NCBI RefSeq assembly: GCF_964340395.1
Contig: NC_135563.1
Coordinates: 20,721,651-20,785,650 of the forward strand
Reading direction: 5' to 3'
Source of the DNA: Glandiceps talaboti
Lineage: Eukaryota; Hemichordata; Enteropneusta; Spengelidae
Length of the DNA: 64,000 bases
Shown here: positions 43,582 to 64,000 of the stretch, piece by piece
Position numbering within the stretch: position 1 is the first letter of the stretch
Layout: each line of letters starts with the position of its first letter
Notes under the pieces: model-generated
Seen by the model: the letters and a program-made list of their open reading frames with translations, nothing else
Databases searched by the model: none
Told to the model about the DNA's origin: nothing
Program-made: the position numbers and the translations under genes

Positions 43582-46500
43582 TATTGGAAATTATACGGAG
43601 CATAACATTTTATTTCGATGAATATCATGTGTCATATTTTTGTAGCAGAAAAAACGTTTACACTAAATTACAGTCAGTCTTGTGATATAGTTGATACTAC
43701 CACATTATTTGTCATCCTAACTCATATTAATTATCCTTGATATTTGATATATGATATATATTTTATTACCCGATCAAAAATAAGTACAATACAAACGTAA
43801 ATACAGGAAAAGCAAACTAGATCGGATAACAGGAGTCAGAAAATAGCTATGCTAATCGTGTCTGACCCCTGGCCAAAGTAAATAATGGTACAAGTTTAGA
43901 GTGCAAATAAATATACAAAAAGTAGCTCTACCCTTAACCCCCTCCCCTCACCACCCCCTATATATACGAGTGCCATAATGAAAAGAAGTCATATATTACA
44001 TTAGAACTGTACAATGTTATATTACATACTCTTTTAGTAAATCTTTACATAGTGATGACTTGAATCGCTGCCTTCGTGGTTCACGTAGTCTTGCTGTCAT
44101 CCTGTTGTATGCATTCTGCAAAGTTTCATAATCCAGTCTGAATAGTTAAGAGTGTAAATTTCTGTTGTTTCCGTCCTTGTACATTTCAAAGTAAACAAGT
44201 AAATAATACCTTGCCTTGTGATTGGTTATTTGTTCTTGAAAACCTGTCATTAATATACAGATATACTAATATACCCTTGCTAAAGGTCACAGCCCCCCCC
44301 CCCCCCCCAATCATGTAATGGAGTCTACAGAAAGTTCAGATGTTAGTTTGCTAGACCAAATACTTGCCAGAACTCAAATTATTTGTTCAAAATATTTGTA
44401 TTTGTAACATGAATGACTTGTGTTCTACCCAAAGCTTAAGTTTTGATAGCCAGATTCTACCTTTATTGTATGAGTGTTACTACAAAGTGCATGGACTGTT
44501 AAAAAGCAGACACACTTTTACCAGCATATTGATTCTATAAGTTTACACTTAAATTTCATATATGTGAACATCTGGAAAACTAATAGTATCATAGACTGCA
44601 AGATATGTTGTCATTCCATCCTCACAGACCTGCTCTGAAAGGAGTTAACTGATGTGTGAGGGCACCCTGTCATGGTGTACCTTACTGTAAATATAGTGAG
44701 AGAGCTTGGGTCATTTTGTAATTTTACTTGTCATGGTGTTGGTCAGGTGTGAATACAGGCAAGGTCTACCACATGTTTGTTTCATAATACTTAACATGAA
44801 GGTTGCATAAATGCTGTTGTGATGGGACAACTTTTTCTTGACAAGTACGATATGATATATATGATACGATACGATACGATATGATACATGATTTATTGTC
44901 ATATATATACTGGTGGTACATATATAATGAAACGTGCATTGATTTTGTGTGTACTGAAAAATTTACAAAAACAGTAGTCTGTAGATGACTCCTAATACAA
45001 GATGTGTGCGAGAACTTAAATTCATTATTATTATTATTATTGTATTAGAGTGCAGACTCCAGTTGAGTAAAAGCTAAACAATGTACAATTAGAACCTGAT
45101 TCGCTTGAGCACATAAGTATACGTCAGATACAGGAACTTAGGCTACAAAACTTAATTCTAACTAAATTTGATTAGTAGATAGGACTTCCCAACACAAGTT
45201 AATTTCATTAATCAACAGTGCATTCAAATATCAGACATCAACACTGTCAATATGTCAACGACTGACAGCCATCTGCACCTGGGAATAACATCATCATCCA
45301 AAAAATTAGAAAGCTAAAATTATTCAAACATATAAAGTATCACAAGGACACATACCATGGCCATGACAGAAATTTAGTTCTTATTAATTACCCAATTATT
45401 ATCATGAATCTTAAAGGTGTAGCAAAAAAAGGACACAATCACAGATCATTATCTGACCATTGCACTTTATTTCCTTGGTTCAAAGCATAGTTTTAAACAG
45501 AAATACATGTTGCTGATATTGTGTGATAACCAAACAAGTACAAGACATGGTGGAAAATAATGGCATCTCAAACAGTCTGGGTGAATCATGTCACGTCACT
45601 GACAGCAAATGGTTCCTGTGATCAATGATGTCATGTTTTCACTTGTCAACAGCTGTGTCAAACAGTTTGAATGAATCATTATCACTGCAATGTTCATTAC
45701 AAGTTATGGAGAGCAAATGGTTCCTGCCATCGAGGTGGCTTCTTCTCCACAGCTGGCTGGCTTCAACTTTCACTATAAATCATACATGCTTGTAACAAAT
45801 ATCAACACAGAATCTCCCTTCAAAGATTAACTAAAGAGTAAATAAATAAGAAAAAAAGAACATATATATGTTGGCTTCAGCCATAAACAACTTATAAATA
45901 TTAATATAACTATAAATAAATGAAAACAAAAAATATAACACCAAAAGAATATACTTTACACTACATTTGACATGGCATAAGGATGTTTGCTGTAATCAAG
46001 GTAGATGATGGAAACTGAATAGTTCATCACTCCTTACTCTTTCTGCACTTCAATATTTAGCAAAAAGTACTTCTTTACAGTCAAAAACGTCCTGAAAAAA
46101 TAAATGTTCAAAATGAAATGCTACGCTTCTTTCCAAGGCTAATTCAATTGAGTATGCAGTAACCAATTGTCCTTATAAGTTACCAATAGAACCCCACCCC
46201 CTCTAAGCCAACCTGACACACAGCAATGATGTGTTACATACCAAAATTTGGTATCATCCTATCTCCTATAATGTGGTAACTCACAAGAAAACCAGTTTTT
46301 CTTATGATATTGTCTCGTAACAAAAACATTCTCTTTCATTTCACACACACACCCATTGTCTGTGGTTTACCACACTACAAACTAGGATTTGAACTATAAA
46401 TCTTCAACTCAGGTTTTTCCTCAAACTACTTCTTGTCCTGGAAATAAAAAATAAATATTACATATTGCTTCGTCAGTTCATCTAAAGTTTTTACAACTTA

Positions 46501-46720
46501 GTGTTTTTGGTTGTATTTATTGGCATGTAGGAAATTTATAAAATGACCCAAGACTACAGAAATTATTAAGCACAATCCTTTCTTGGCATCATCTACTTGT
46601 GCTCCTGAAAGAACCTACTATATTCACTTCTGTTTTAACTGTTACTGGTTTTCATATGTAAATAAATAATACCAGTTGTACAGTGAATATCTTATCTAGT
46701 GAATAGTCATGAAACAAAAG
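43582..46720. other. Intergenic region BBIP1 to cyclin J; no firm gene
   Basis: Holds BBIP1's 3' UTR (possible AATAAA at 43906-43911), a poly-C run near 44292, a (GATAC)n-rich tail near 44846-44900 and the 3' UTR of minus-strand cyclin J at its right end. One short minus-strand frame ending 44017 has an acceptor-like CTATTCAG before it, but is too short to call. Confidence 0.55.
44846..44900 (-). repeat. (ATCGT)n-type tail, possible SINE/LINE 3' end
   Basis: On the minus strand ACAATAAATCATG is followed by ATATCGTATCGTATCGTATC, the pattern of a retroposon tail made of short tandem units. No body of the element could be identified. Confidence 0.4.
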
Positions 46721-49303
46721 TCAGGAGATTGTTTTTGGCACAGCATATCCTCTGTTGAACCCATTGTGACCCGGAACAGTAGATGACTTCCTGTTGCATG
46801 CCTTCTCATCAGCATCATGAGCTCTGAAAAGTAGTAGAGAAAGGCACAGAATTAACTCTGTTATCATTGTATACACAAAACTGTGTATAAAAATATCAGA
46901 CTCAAAGACTTCCAATATTTCACATATGCATATCTTGCTTTATCATTCAAGATATGTTAAGGGTTATTTAAATGTTAATTACTAAATCAGCATCATTATC
47001 TTTGTTCCCCATTTAATAAAAAATTATTTTCACATTTGCAAGCCATCAGTAGTTCAGTTACCACATTAAAAACACTATGAAACATAACACAATTTTATAT
47101 CTTCATAAATCAACAAAGTACTAGTATACCTACTGTAACATTGCTTCAATACAGGTAGAAATTTGTTCCCAGGAATATTTTGTAAATTTGGTGAGGTTCT
47201 TTGTCCATGTTGGAGACAGCTGCAGACACACCCTAGCTGATGCAATGCATGCTGCTGCTATCAGTGATGGACGGAAAAATGCAAAGATATGATCTAGAGA
47301 AATGAACATAAAATTTGTATTAATTTCTGAACATCTACTGTCATGCAAAACATTATTTGAAGAAATTCACATTCATACTTCACAAAAGCATTAACAACTT
47401 TCCTGCAAAACAATGTGAGACCACCTCCAAATTTATTTGAAGAAAATAATTTGTCATATTTGATACTGAGTGACAATAATAGTACTGGCCTGATACTGGA
47501 AACTATATAACATTAAGATAGTACGATCTGTATACACATGCATGTTGTTTGCTTTCATGTGATCAACGACAGCAACCAGAATTTTCGAATTTTGTGTAGC
47601 TGCGATCTGACTAGAGTACCAGAGGTCATGAAAGATTATCTCATCTGAATCTAAGAAAATATGCATTTGTAAAAGAGATCAGTTGAGATATGGAACAAAT
47701 TGCCAGTCAATGTGATATCATCATCATCATCATCATCATCTGTACGGATGTTTGAAAGTCATCTAGATAAACTGGGGGAATACCAACCCTTGTATTATGA
47801 TTATTAGGAAAACAATATTGAAACTTTACTATATAGAGACTGCAGTACACAGGAACCTCATGACTAAGTTAGCACAGAGCTGACAGTAGAAGCAAGATAG
47901 GACACTTCACTATATAGAGACTGTAGTACGCAGGAACCTCATGACTAAGTTAGCACAGAGTTGACAGTAGAAGCAAGATAGGACACTTCACTATATAGAG
48001 ACTGTAGTACGCAGGAACCTCATGACTAAGTTAGCACAGAGCTGACAGGAGAGGCCAGATAGGCCTAAATCTATGAAACAACACTTTGTGAATGTTAATT
48101 AATACTTACCCTGCAAGGAAATTTCAAGAAAATAGTTAGCATATTTTCTCATATATAAGTTAGCTTTCAGGGGCTGTACAAGTGGTTGTCCACCATGGAG
48201 ATCATGCTCACCAATGGATTCCTGGATGTAGTACTCCAGGAAATGGGCCGATGTTGGAATACAAACATTCCAGGAAAAGAAATCTAATAACAATAGTTCC
48301 ATTTGTAGGAAATCTTGCCAAGTGTAGGAATTGTCCACATATGCATTTAATTTGCTGATTTCGGGTATTTTGATATCTCTTTCTTCAAATTTGGCTGTAA
48401 AAAAATGTAAATATTTTGTATCATTTTCCTACTTTGAATAAATTCTTATAAATAAAATCATGACATCTGGGAAAGGTGATTAACTAAAATTTGTCTCTTG
48501 AAAGTATTAACAAAATCATTACTGAACATGATGTGTTTCATAGTCTATTAGCTAGATATTATTAAACATTGTATTATGTAACTACAGAAAATTTCTACTC
48601 ACACTCAAAAACATTATTGGAAGCGACTCCTAAATTTTCACCAACATCTCTTCAGTATGTTCAAGGGTGTATTACAATGGGCTATTGTCATGTTTCTTGG
48701 AAGAGAGTAATACACTTCAGATGATGCTGACAAGATGTTGGTGAAAAATTGAGATGAACTCATTTCCAAAAAAAAATGTTTTTGAAGTGAGCAAAAATTT
48801 TCATTAGTATTTACACTGTGAACCAAGAGTCCATTCAGTCTCACATTGTATTGTGTAGTTTGCAATGTGAAACCAACACTGAAAAATTTGAATATATTCT
48901 GAAGAAAAAGAGAAAACTATTAAGAAATACACTGATATACAAGGTAGGTATGAGGGAAAATAATGACATTGTCAATGTTCTCAACAAGTGGCAAAAACTA
49001 AAATATATTAAACATACCTGCAATTAATAAACATGACAAAGAAACCAAATGTAATTGGTTTTCCTCGATGTCGTACTTATCCATAAATTTGTCCAAGAGA
49101 GTGACAGCTAAATGTAGTGCTGTATCACAAAGTTGTAAATTACTTGAGTCAGATATAATAGCTAACCAATCTACTAAGTACCGACGTAAATTAAGCTGTG
49201 GAGATCGGGCATGGTATTCAGTTAATAATTCTTCCTTATCTCGTAATGCAGTGTGAATTTCTCTGGCCAAATCAGTCTTCCACCACTTTACAAGCACTTC
49301 CAT
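46721..49303 (-). CDS. CCNJ: Cyclin J
   Basis: Exons in order: 49303-49018, 48394-48110, 47293-47134, 46823-46721 (TGA); 277 residues. The N terminus (VKWWKTDLAREIHTALRDKE) and SPQLNLRRYLVDWLAII match cyclin J, followed by the cyclin box (LHLAVTLLDKFMDKYDI, LHLVSLSCLLIA-AKFEE) and the second fold (ELLLLDFFSWNVCIPTSAHF to SLIAAACIASARVCLQLSPTW). The end of the last fold, QAHDADEKACN, aligns with the AHDND segment of vertebrates. Human cyclin J is about 370 residues, so the long C-terminal tail is largely missing. The exon 3 donor is GTAGGT at 47133; an alternative GTATAC 4 nt downstream would put TAG in frame. Cyclin J is a conserved, little-studied cyclin with ovarian expression in Drosophila. 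Confidence 0.95.
47829..48065. repeat. 81-bp tandem repeat, three copies
   Basis: Units start CTATATAGAGACTG at 47829, 47910 and 47991 and differ by a few bases. They lie in the cyclin J intron between exons 48110 and 47293. Confidence 0.93.
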
Positions 49304-49869
49304 TATGTTACGTATTAAGTGTACGCCACTCTTCTCTTCCGCATACTGGATTCCTGGTTAATTAATGTTTCATCTGTTTGGTGAAGAGAATACAACATTT
49401 TTGGTAAAATATGGTGACCTTGAAGATCGATATGAAATCTAATCCATGGAAAACCATGACCCGTTTTTTACGTTACCCCTTTGTCATTGCAATAAGTCTT
49501 ATTAGCTTGCACAGCGGCTCAATGACTAGTATGCATGCATGTCCTATATACTAAGCAAAGTTTTTTGGGTGATTTTACCCAAGGATGCATTGCAGCGCAG
49601 TGACTACGCATGCACATTCTCCACGCGGAGGGCGCAATCTACAATATCATCGTGAGGCAGCCGGTCACGGTCACAAATGCATCTACCCTGCACGAGCTTA
49701 TGGGCTTTGCTTAGTTATGATAATATATGGTATAGTACTAGCTTTTAGACAAGGCAGTCTGAAGATAAAAATTAAGGTGTTTCTGTCATTTTATCAGAGT
49801 TCTCCTTCATGCTTATGTTAAGGCATGGTCTGTAATAGCAGAACTGTGGTTCAGGGTACTACTGGAGTA

Positions 49870-50350
49870 AGTATAGCTGCAATAATTGTAGCGTTTGATG
49901 TGATTTTTAGGGCTCTTTCGTCTGTTTTTGTGCTTTTTTCATTCCGCCGTTGAACCCGAATCAAACGCTACAATTCCTCTAATGCAAATGCAAATAGACG
50001 GAGCCGATTCAGATCTGAATCGCAAAGTTGGGCGGACTTTTCTTCTAAAGTACGCCTTACCTGGTGAAATATCGGACATTTCCTAACGCCAACATTAATT
50101 ACGGAGCAAAGAAGTGTTCAGAGGTACCCAAATTCCGTCAAAATCGGCAAATGTAGCAAGGTGTGCAGCATTTTGAAATGGGTAGTACGCTAACACCTCA
50201 CTCACATTTTCAATGTGGTCTCGTCTATTTGCATTTGCATTAGAGGAATTGTAGCGTTTGATTCGGGTAAAACGTCGGAACGAAAAAAGCATAAAACAGA
50301 CGAAAAAGCCCTCAAAATCACATCAAATGCTACAATTATTGCAGCTAGAG
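49870..50350. mobile_element. Foldback / MITE-like element with ~130-bp inverted arms
   Basis: Left arm about 49870-50002, right arm about 50220-50350, roughly 90 percent alike, around a ~215-bp unique centre. Each arm is itself bounded by AATTGTAGCGTTTGAT and its complement, so there are nested inverted repeats. No transposase frame is seen. Confidence 0.8.
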
Positions 50351-51369
50351 TATTTAAAGTCTCCCTAAATTTATCAGTTCTTTCTGGGTTCAACACCATA
50401 TAATTATTATAATGAAGCATGATTGGACAACACATCTCAGCTGCCAGAGAGATAGAGAAAATACAGTTGTAATTTCACAGGTGTAAATTTCATGGACATG
50501 CAAAGCTACTACTGATCTGAGGTCACATCAAACCACATGCGCAATATACGTATGCTGTAAAGTTTTCTTTGCCATGAAATGATGAATGTGTCAAATATTT
50601 CATACTTGCTCAAACTCTCTTCTCAACTTTTTCCCTTTTAAAACAGCTATGGTGAAAAAAAAACATCTCTTGACGGAAGATGATGATATTCATATTCAAT
50701 ACTTTATCCAGTTTATAGATATTCAATATACATACAAGCACACTGAGTCTTGTGACTACTACATTGTTCCAGAGCTAAATGTGCACCTGTTACATAATAT
50801 TAATTAGCTCAGCTGCTGTGTTCATATCTGTTTCACAATGAAGTGTCACAAATCAAACTACCATATGGCTTATAGCTGAATAGCTGTGGTATTTCCCAAA
50901 TAGAACAACATTCAGACTGGTCCCAACGTCTTTGATGTTTTATATGTGCACAGTGTAAAAGTAAACAATATACAGTATTTGTTCATAATTCTATCAAATA
51001 ATAAATTAATCACACAATTTGTCATAGACAATAGGAAATTTATCAATTATACTAAATTATGATTCAATTCATGTACACATCAGTGCACTAGCTTTACGAT
51101 ACTCTTCAAGTTCAAGTCTCTTGTCATATGCTGTCAACCTTTGTAGTTTGGTTTTGAGACATCTATTAAATTGTCTTCCATTCTCAATGCCAAAATGTGA
51201 AAAGAAAAACGTCTTGCACTTTATAGTCTGTGCACTTGTACTGATTGGGAAACTTTGTTGAACACGTTGAAATCACAAACCATGCATGATAAAGTGTGGT
51301 TACTCGTAAAATGAGCAAATCGAGAAAAATGATTAACATTCGCCTTACATCTCGTGCACTGTTGGTGTA

Positions 51370-51478
51370 AGTCCTGCTTGCAGACGGAGTAATTCGGGAC
51401 TCAATTCGGACCCTCCCTTCTCCCTTGTTGAGGGTCATGTCAGTAATCTAGTTGCATACACAGTCTGCAAGCAGGACT
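51370..51478. mobile_element. 109-bp MITE, copy 2
   Basis: Termini AGTCCTGCTTGCAGAC and GTCTGCAAGCAGGACT, same length and ends as 25036-25144. The interior has diverged strongly. Confidence 0.8.
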
Positions 51479-52494
51479 ACTACACATGATAAAAATTGCA
51501 TACACCGTTGTGCACGGACTCGTCTGTCAGTTTAGGCGCCATTCCGAATTATGACTTCAAACTGGTCTACACGGTTTGAACAAAAGTACATTACATACCT
51601 TAGCATTCCCTGTGGCGAGTTACACCTCGTTCTTAGTTGAAAATAGTGTTGTTCCATGGCATATTCCCTGACGAAAACACGACCGGAAAAGTCCGTCGCC
51701 TCTGTCGCGATGCGCGATGTCGGTGCTCAAGGTTCGCAAGATGAGCGAGATGAACGGAAGTGCAAGCCTTCCACTTTCATCCAACCAAATCACAGCTTTT
51801 AAACCCCGTGATCACGTACAGTCGCGACGCGATGTGCTGACAAAGTTTCTGAGTTAATATTAATGTGCTGGGGGATCTGTATGTCCATGGTCAAACCTGG
51901 CAAACTTTTCAAAGCAACTCACTTATAGAATTCAATGAAGTTACAAATATTTCTAACACTAACAGATAAAGGTCAGCGTTTCAGGATTTGTTACAGTAAT
52001 ATTGCACTAGTCAAATTTGGCAAATATTACCACTGCCTAGATTTACATGTAATGTAAAATAGGGGTATTGAAGTGTGCCAATATTAAAGTACTCTATGGC
52101 TTTCAATAATGTGTTTGGTTTGAAATGTTATGCCACTGAATGGCCTCCTACATGTCCTTATTTTCAAAATAGTACTAATTACCACAAGAGGAGGACACCC
52201 TTCCCACACCTTCCACTAGCTATCAAGGGTTGGGGATGCTGTTTTTGCCCAAAATCATAATTGAAAGAGAAAACGCTGTTGGCAAAGTACCTCCAAGTAC
52301 AGGTTACAAACCAGTGTGAGACATTTTTTTGCAAAATCCACAAAATCCACAAATCTATTTTAAAGAAATGTATGGATGCTGAAGTCGATTGCCACTGTTG
52401 TAGTATACCATGCACAAGTCAATTTTACATCCCCAGAATGCGGGAAGCGGGGAGGTGCGGGTAGTACTGTATCATTACGCATATTAAAAAGCCT

Positions 52495-52576
52495 GGGGGG
52501 GGGGGGGGGCAACGAAAATTCTTGGGTTCATGTTGGGGGCATGACACTTTTGGAGAGCGCCGGGGGGGGGGGGGGC
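52495..52576 (+). repeat. Poly-G tracts
   Basis: Two G runs of more than ten bases about 60 bp apart, with GGGGG between them. They could form G-quadruplex structures on the plus strand. Confidence 0.7.
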
Positions 52577-52876
52577 GCTGCAAAAACAAATTTGACAAAA
52601 GTAATTTCTCCCCAGACGAGGCCCCTGCCTTAAATTCTGACCGCAGCCTTACTGCCTGAACCTAATGACTCGGAGTCTTTTTGCCAATACTCTACAGCGT
52701 TATCAATAACTATATCACAATAATCAAGAAAGGGTAAAATAAAAGCTGTTATGCATAGTTATCATACAAAGAATTAATATATTACAATTTTTTCTCCAAT
52801 GATAAACCTTTATATTTCGTATTGGTGAATTAGATAAAGTGAATACATAAATACAACTGTGCAGGCATCGACTCTA

Positions 52877-52903
52877 TGTGTTGTTGTTGTTGTTGTTTTT
52901 GTT

Positions 52904-52936
<33 letters not shown>

Positions 52937-52953
52937 TTGTTTTGTTGTTGTTG

Positions 52954-52985
<32 letters not shown>

Positions 52986-53028
52986 GGTGGTGGTGGTGGT
53001 GGTGGTGGTGGTGGTGGTGGTGGTGGCA
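52877..53028. repeat. (TTG)n then (TGG)n trinucleotide array
   Basis: TTG units interrupted by TTTTTG, changing abruptly to TGG units near 52970. All frames across it are homopolymer artefacts (Cys, Val, Leu/Gly, Trp). Confidence 0.97.
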
Positions 53029-54348
53029 GTTTTTTGTTTGTTTGTTTATGCGGCGGATTTGAAAAGAAGTTTTTAAACAAAGTTTCAAATTCATTTTAGT
53101 GAAGAACCGTCCAAAAATATGGAAAGGGATTATTTTTGAATATTCGTAAATTCATGATAACGCCATTATTTTGTATTATGACCATCCTTGAATAGAATAT
53201 TAGTTTACAAAGTTTACAAATGACTGTGGTGCCAGGGTACTTCCCGTCGCAGAACGTTCATGTTTTGACATTTGTCATAACCTTGCAGATTATCAATTTG
53301 TGTTTATAAGTTATATACTGTATCGTGTGTAATGTAGATTTACAAAGTTACGTCATCGAGGTAGGAAAAACATGAACAACCCTCTATTTACATATTACTG
53401 TTTATGACCGAGATTGCGTCATCATTGCTTCAAGATGCTATTTTTAGATTATCAGGTAACCTGTTTGCAGCTTTTGCAGGTTTACACCATTATAAGGTGA
53501 TCAAAGTTCCAATGACAATGAATCACAAGGAGGAAAGTTTGTAAACTTTGCAGATCACCTTGCCATTTCCTTATATGGTGTTCGTTACATACCCATATTT
53601 GGTATTAAACACGGTACGCATGTGCAACATTGCTCATGCTGTTGTCTGCATATGATACCACCGCAAGCTCGACAAAGTCAACCCACAGTTTGTGTTGCAT
53701 CTTAAGTACTGAAACTTCGTTCTTTTGTAAAGGCATACCATGTCACACTCTCGCAGTAAGTACCTTAATTATCATGTGTATGTTTCAGTTGCTTGAATTG
53801 GCAGTTGTGAAACAATAAGACGTGCCCCATCCAACCGAGACCAGGCAAGCACTGCAGCAGACATACACACACACGGTGGGTGTGGGTGTGGAAGTCACCC
53901 AAAGGCCATGGATTACAAAATTAGGACATTTTTAAGGCATCGTCTGCAATATAAAGTCGACTATCATAGCTTTTAGAATTCAATATTGTGTCGTGCTCGT
54001 GCAAAGAATATATTTCATGTTGATTTTCGTGTATCCATCGATTTCATCGCGTCGACGCGACACGGTAACGAGTAGTTGTCTGCATAAACTTCCGTGTTGT
54101 TGCCGCGGTCGAAGAGGGCGTGTTATGACTGATATTCTGTGATATTCTGCCGTAATGCTTGATATTCATCGTAAAACTATGTGCAGACTTCTAGGGGAAT
54201 GTCACGATTAAACCAGATTATATTTAAACTAATTTATCGGTTCAGTATGACACCAGTAGTAAATCAAGGTCTATGAAAGATTGAAATAGAAATACCCACT
54301 TCCGCTTGATGTGCCCTTGGCTTCCGGGATAGCATATGTCTATCCATT

Positions 54349-54377
54349 CATGGATCTATTATTATAATAGATCCATG
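54349..54377. repeat. 29-nt perfect palindrome
   Basis: Arms CATGGATCTATTAT and its exact complement around a single central base. Confidence 0.9.
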
Positions 54378-55083
54378 ATCCATTCGTCTGTCAGTGTCAG
54401 TATGTTAAAATACGTAAACGTTATATGGTTGTATATATTGTTGTTTTATTTTTTGTTTTACCTCAAAACACAAAGTGCATGTACATGAGTAAAGAAATAA
54501 GTATGTCAAAAAATGTCGTAAATAAAAAATACAATAACTTTTATACAAACTGGGATTTGGTAGCAACTGTGCAAAAATGAAGAGCGCAGATTGTATGACT
54601 CATGTGTCAGGTATTCAAATACAGAATACATGATGCGTTACCAGTGGCTCAAAATGTTAGTTTAGCGCTTGCTATAGTCATTTCCTGTATTGTACAATAG
54701 ATTGCTGCAAGGATAAGTGTGTGAAAGTCATGACTATTAAACCAGGTACCATGTGTACATGTGTCAATTCTATTACTTTTAGGAATTCCAAAAGGTACAG
54801 CTGGGTTACAGAGATGTTTTGTTTGAAGAAATTTTCCCAACACATATACATTGTTTTACTTGTACAATTCTATAAAATGCTTCTATATTTCATTCCTACC
54901 TTTTCTTGTTTGTATAGAATTGGTAAATTCAGGCCATTCAAAATGAATGTGTCACAAAGTACAGTTCTATAGTAAAAGTTTCATCCATTGGAGGGAACAA
55001 GAATTATCATGCCTACTTTTCCAAAGGTTACTAGTTTTAAATAAACAGCTGTGAATGCTAATTTCACATATTCTCTTATTCAG

Positions 55084-64000
<8,917 letters not shown>

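Larger units (their letters stand above)
49304..55083. other. Divergent cyclin J / WDR1 intergenic and 5' region
   Basis: Cyclin J's promoter should lie at the left end, and the first exon(s) of WDR1 somewhere in the right part. The interval holds a foldback element (49870-50350), a 109-bp MITE (51370-51478), poly-G tracts (about 52497-52575) and a trinucleotide array. Two CpG-richer patches (51660-51840 and 54030-54130) are the best promoter candidates for WDR1. No other gene is recognised. Confidence 0.5.

Noticed and set aside
47716-47740. (ATC)n run as a CRISPR- or iteron-like array
   Set aside because: Simple trinucleotide repeat; no spaced repeats, and the genome is animal.

Overview
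The window is animal (metazoan) nuclear DNA. Its genes are spliced, with GT-AG introns plus two apparent AT-AC introns. It is AT-rich and full of microsatellites, minisatellites, foldback/MITE-like elements and LINE tails. The genes are orthologues of conserved animal genes, but their intron layout (16 coding exons in FIGNL1) and the repeats point to an invertebrate. My guess is a non-vertebrate deuterostome such as a hemichordate; confidence in that is low.

Layout, left to right: (1) 334-9018 (+), the 3' part of WDR91, an endosomal Rab7/PI3K regulator, with 13 coding exons visible and the 5' exons off the left edge. (2) 13603-24417 (-), a complete Ki-67 (MKI67) homologue of 9 coding exons and 1858 residues: FHA domain, RVSF PP1-docking motif, Ki-67-type repeats and a Lys/Thr/Pro-rich basic tail. 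Its promoter near 26.1-26.6 kb has CCAAT, CDE/CHR-like and E2F-like sites. (3) 29363-41341 (-), FIGNL1, an AAA+ ATPase of 713 residues with an FxxA RAD51-binding motif. An intron holds a broken, intronless GLYAT-like sequence on the other strand. (4) 43345-43581 (+), BBIP1 (BBSome subunit), head-to-head with FIGNL1. (5) 46721-49303 (-), cyclin J. (6) 55084 to the right edge (+), WDR1/AIP1, 12 coding exons visible, cut by the window end.

The genes form no operon-like unit. Three (Ki-67, FIGNL1, cyclin J) belong to cell-cycle or genome-maintenance families; WDR91 acts on endosomes, BBIP1 in cilia and WDR1 on actin.

Most notable: AT-AC U12-type introns in both WDR91 and WDR1, each with an ATATCCTTT donor and a CCTTRAC branch site; an invertebrate Ki-67 that keeps the order of vertebrate motifs; tandem repeats that start inside exons or just after 5' splice sites, including one array in WDR91 that stays in frame and carries several donors; and a set of small inverted-repeat elements, two of them exactly 109 bp with the same termini. 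All exon models were read by eye from splice signals, frame and recalled family similarity; no search or transcript was available.
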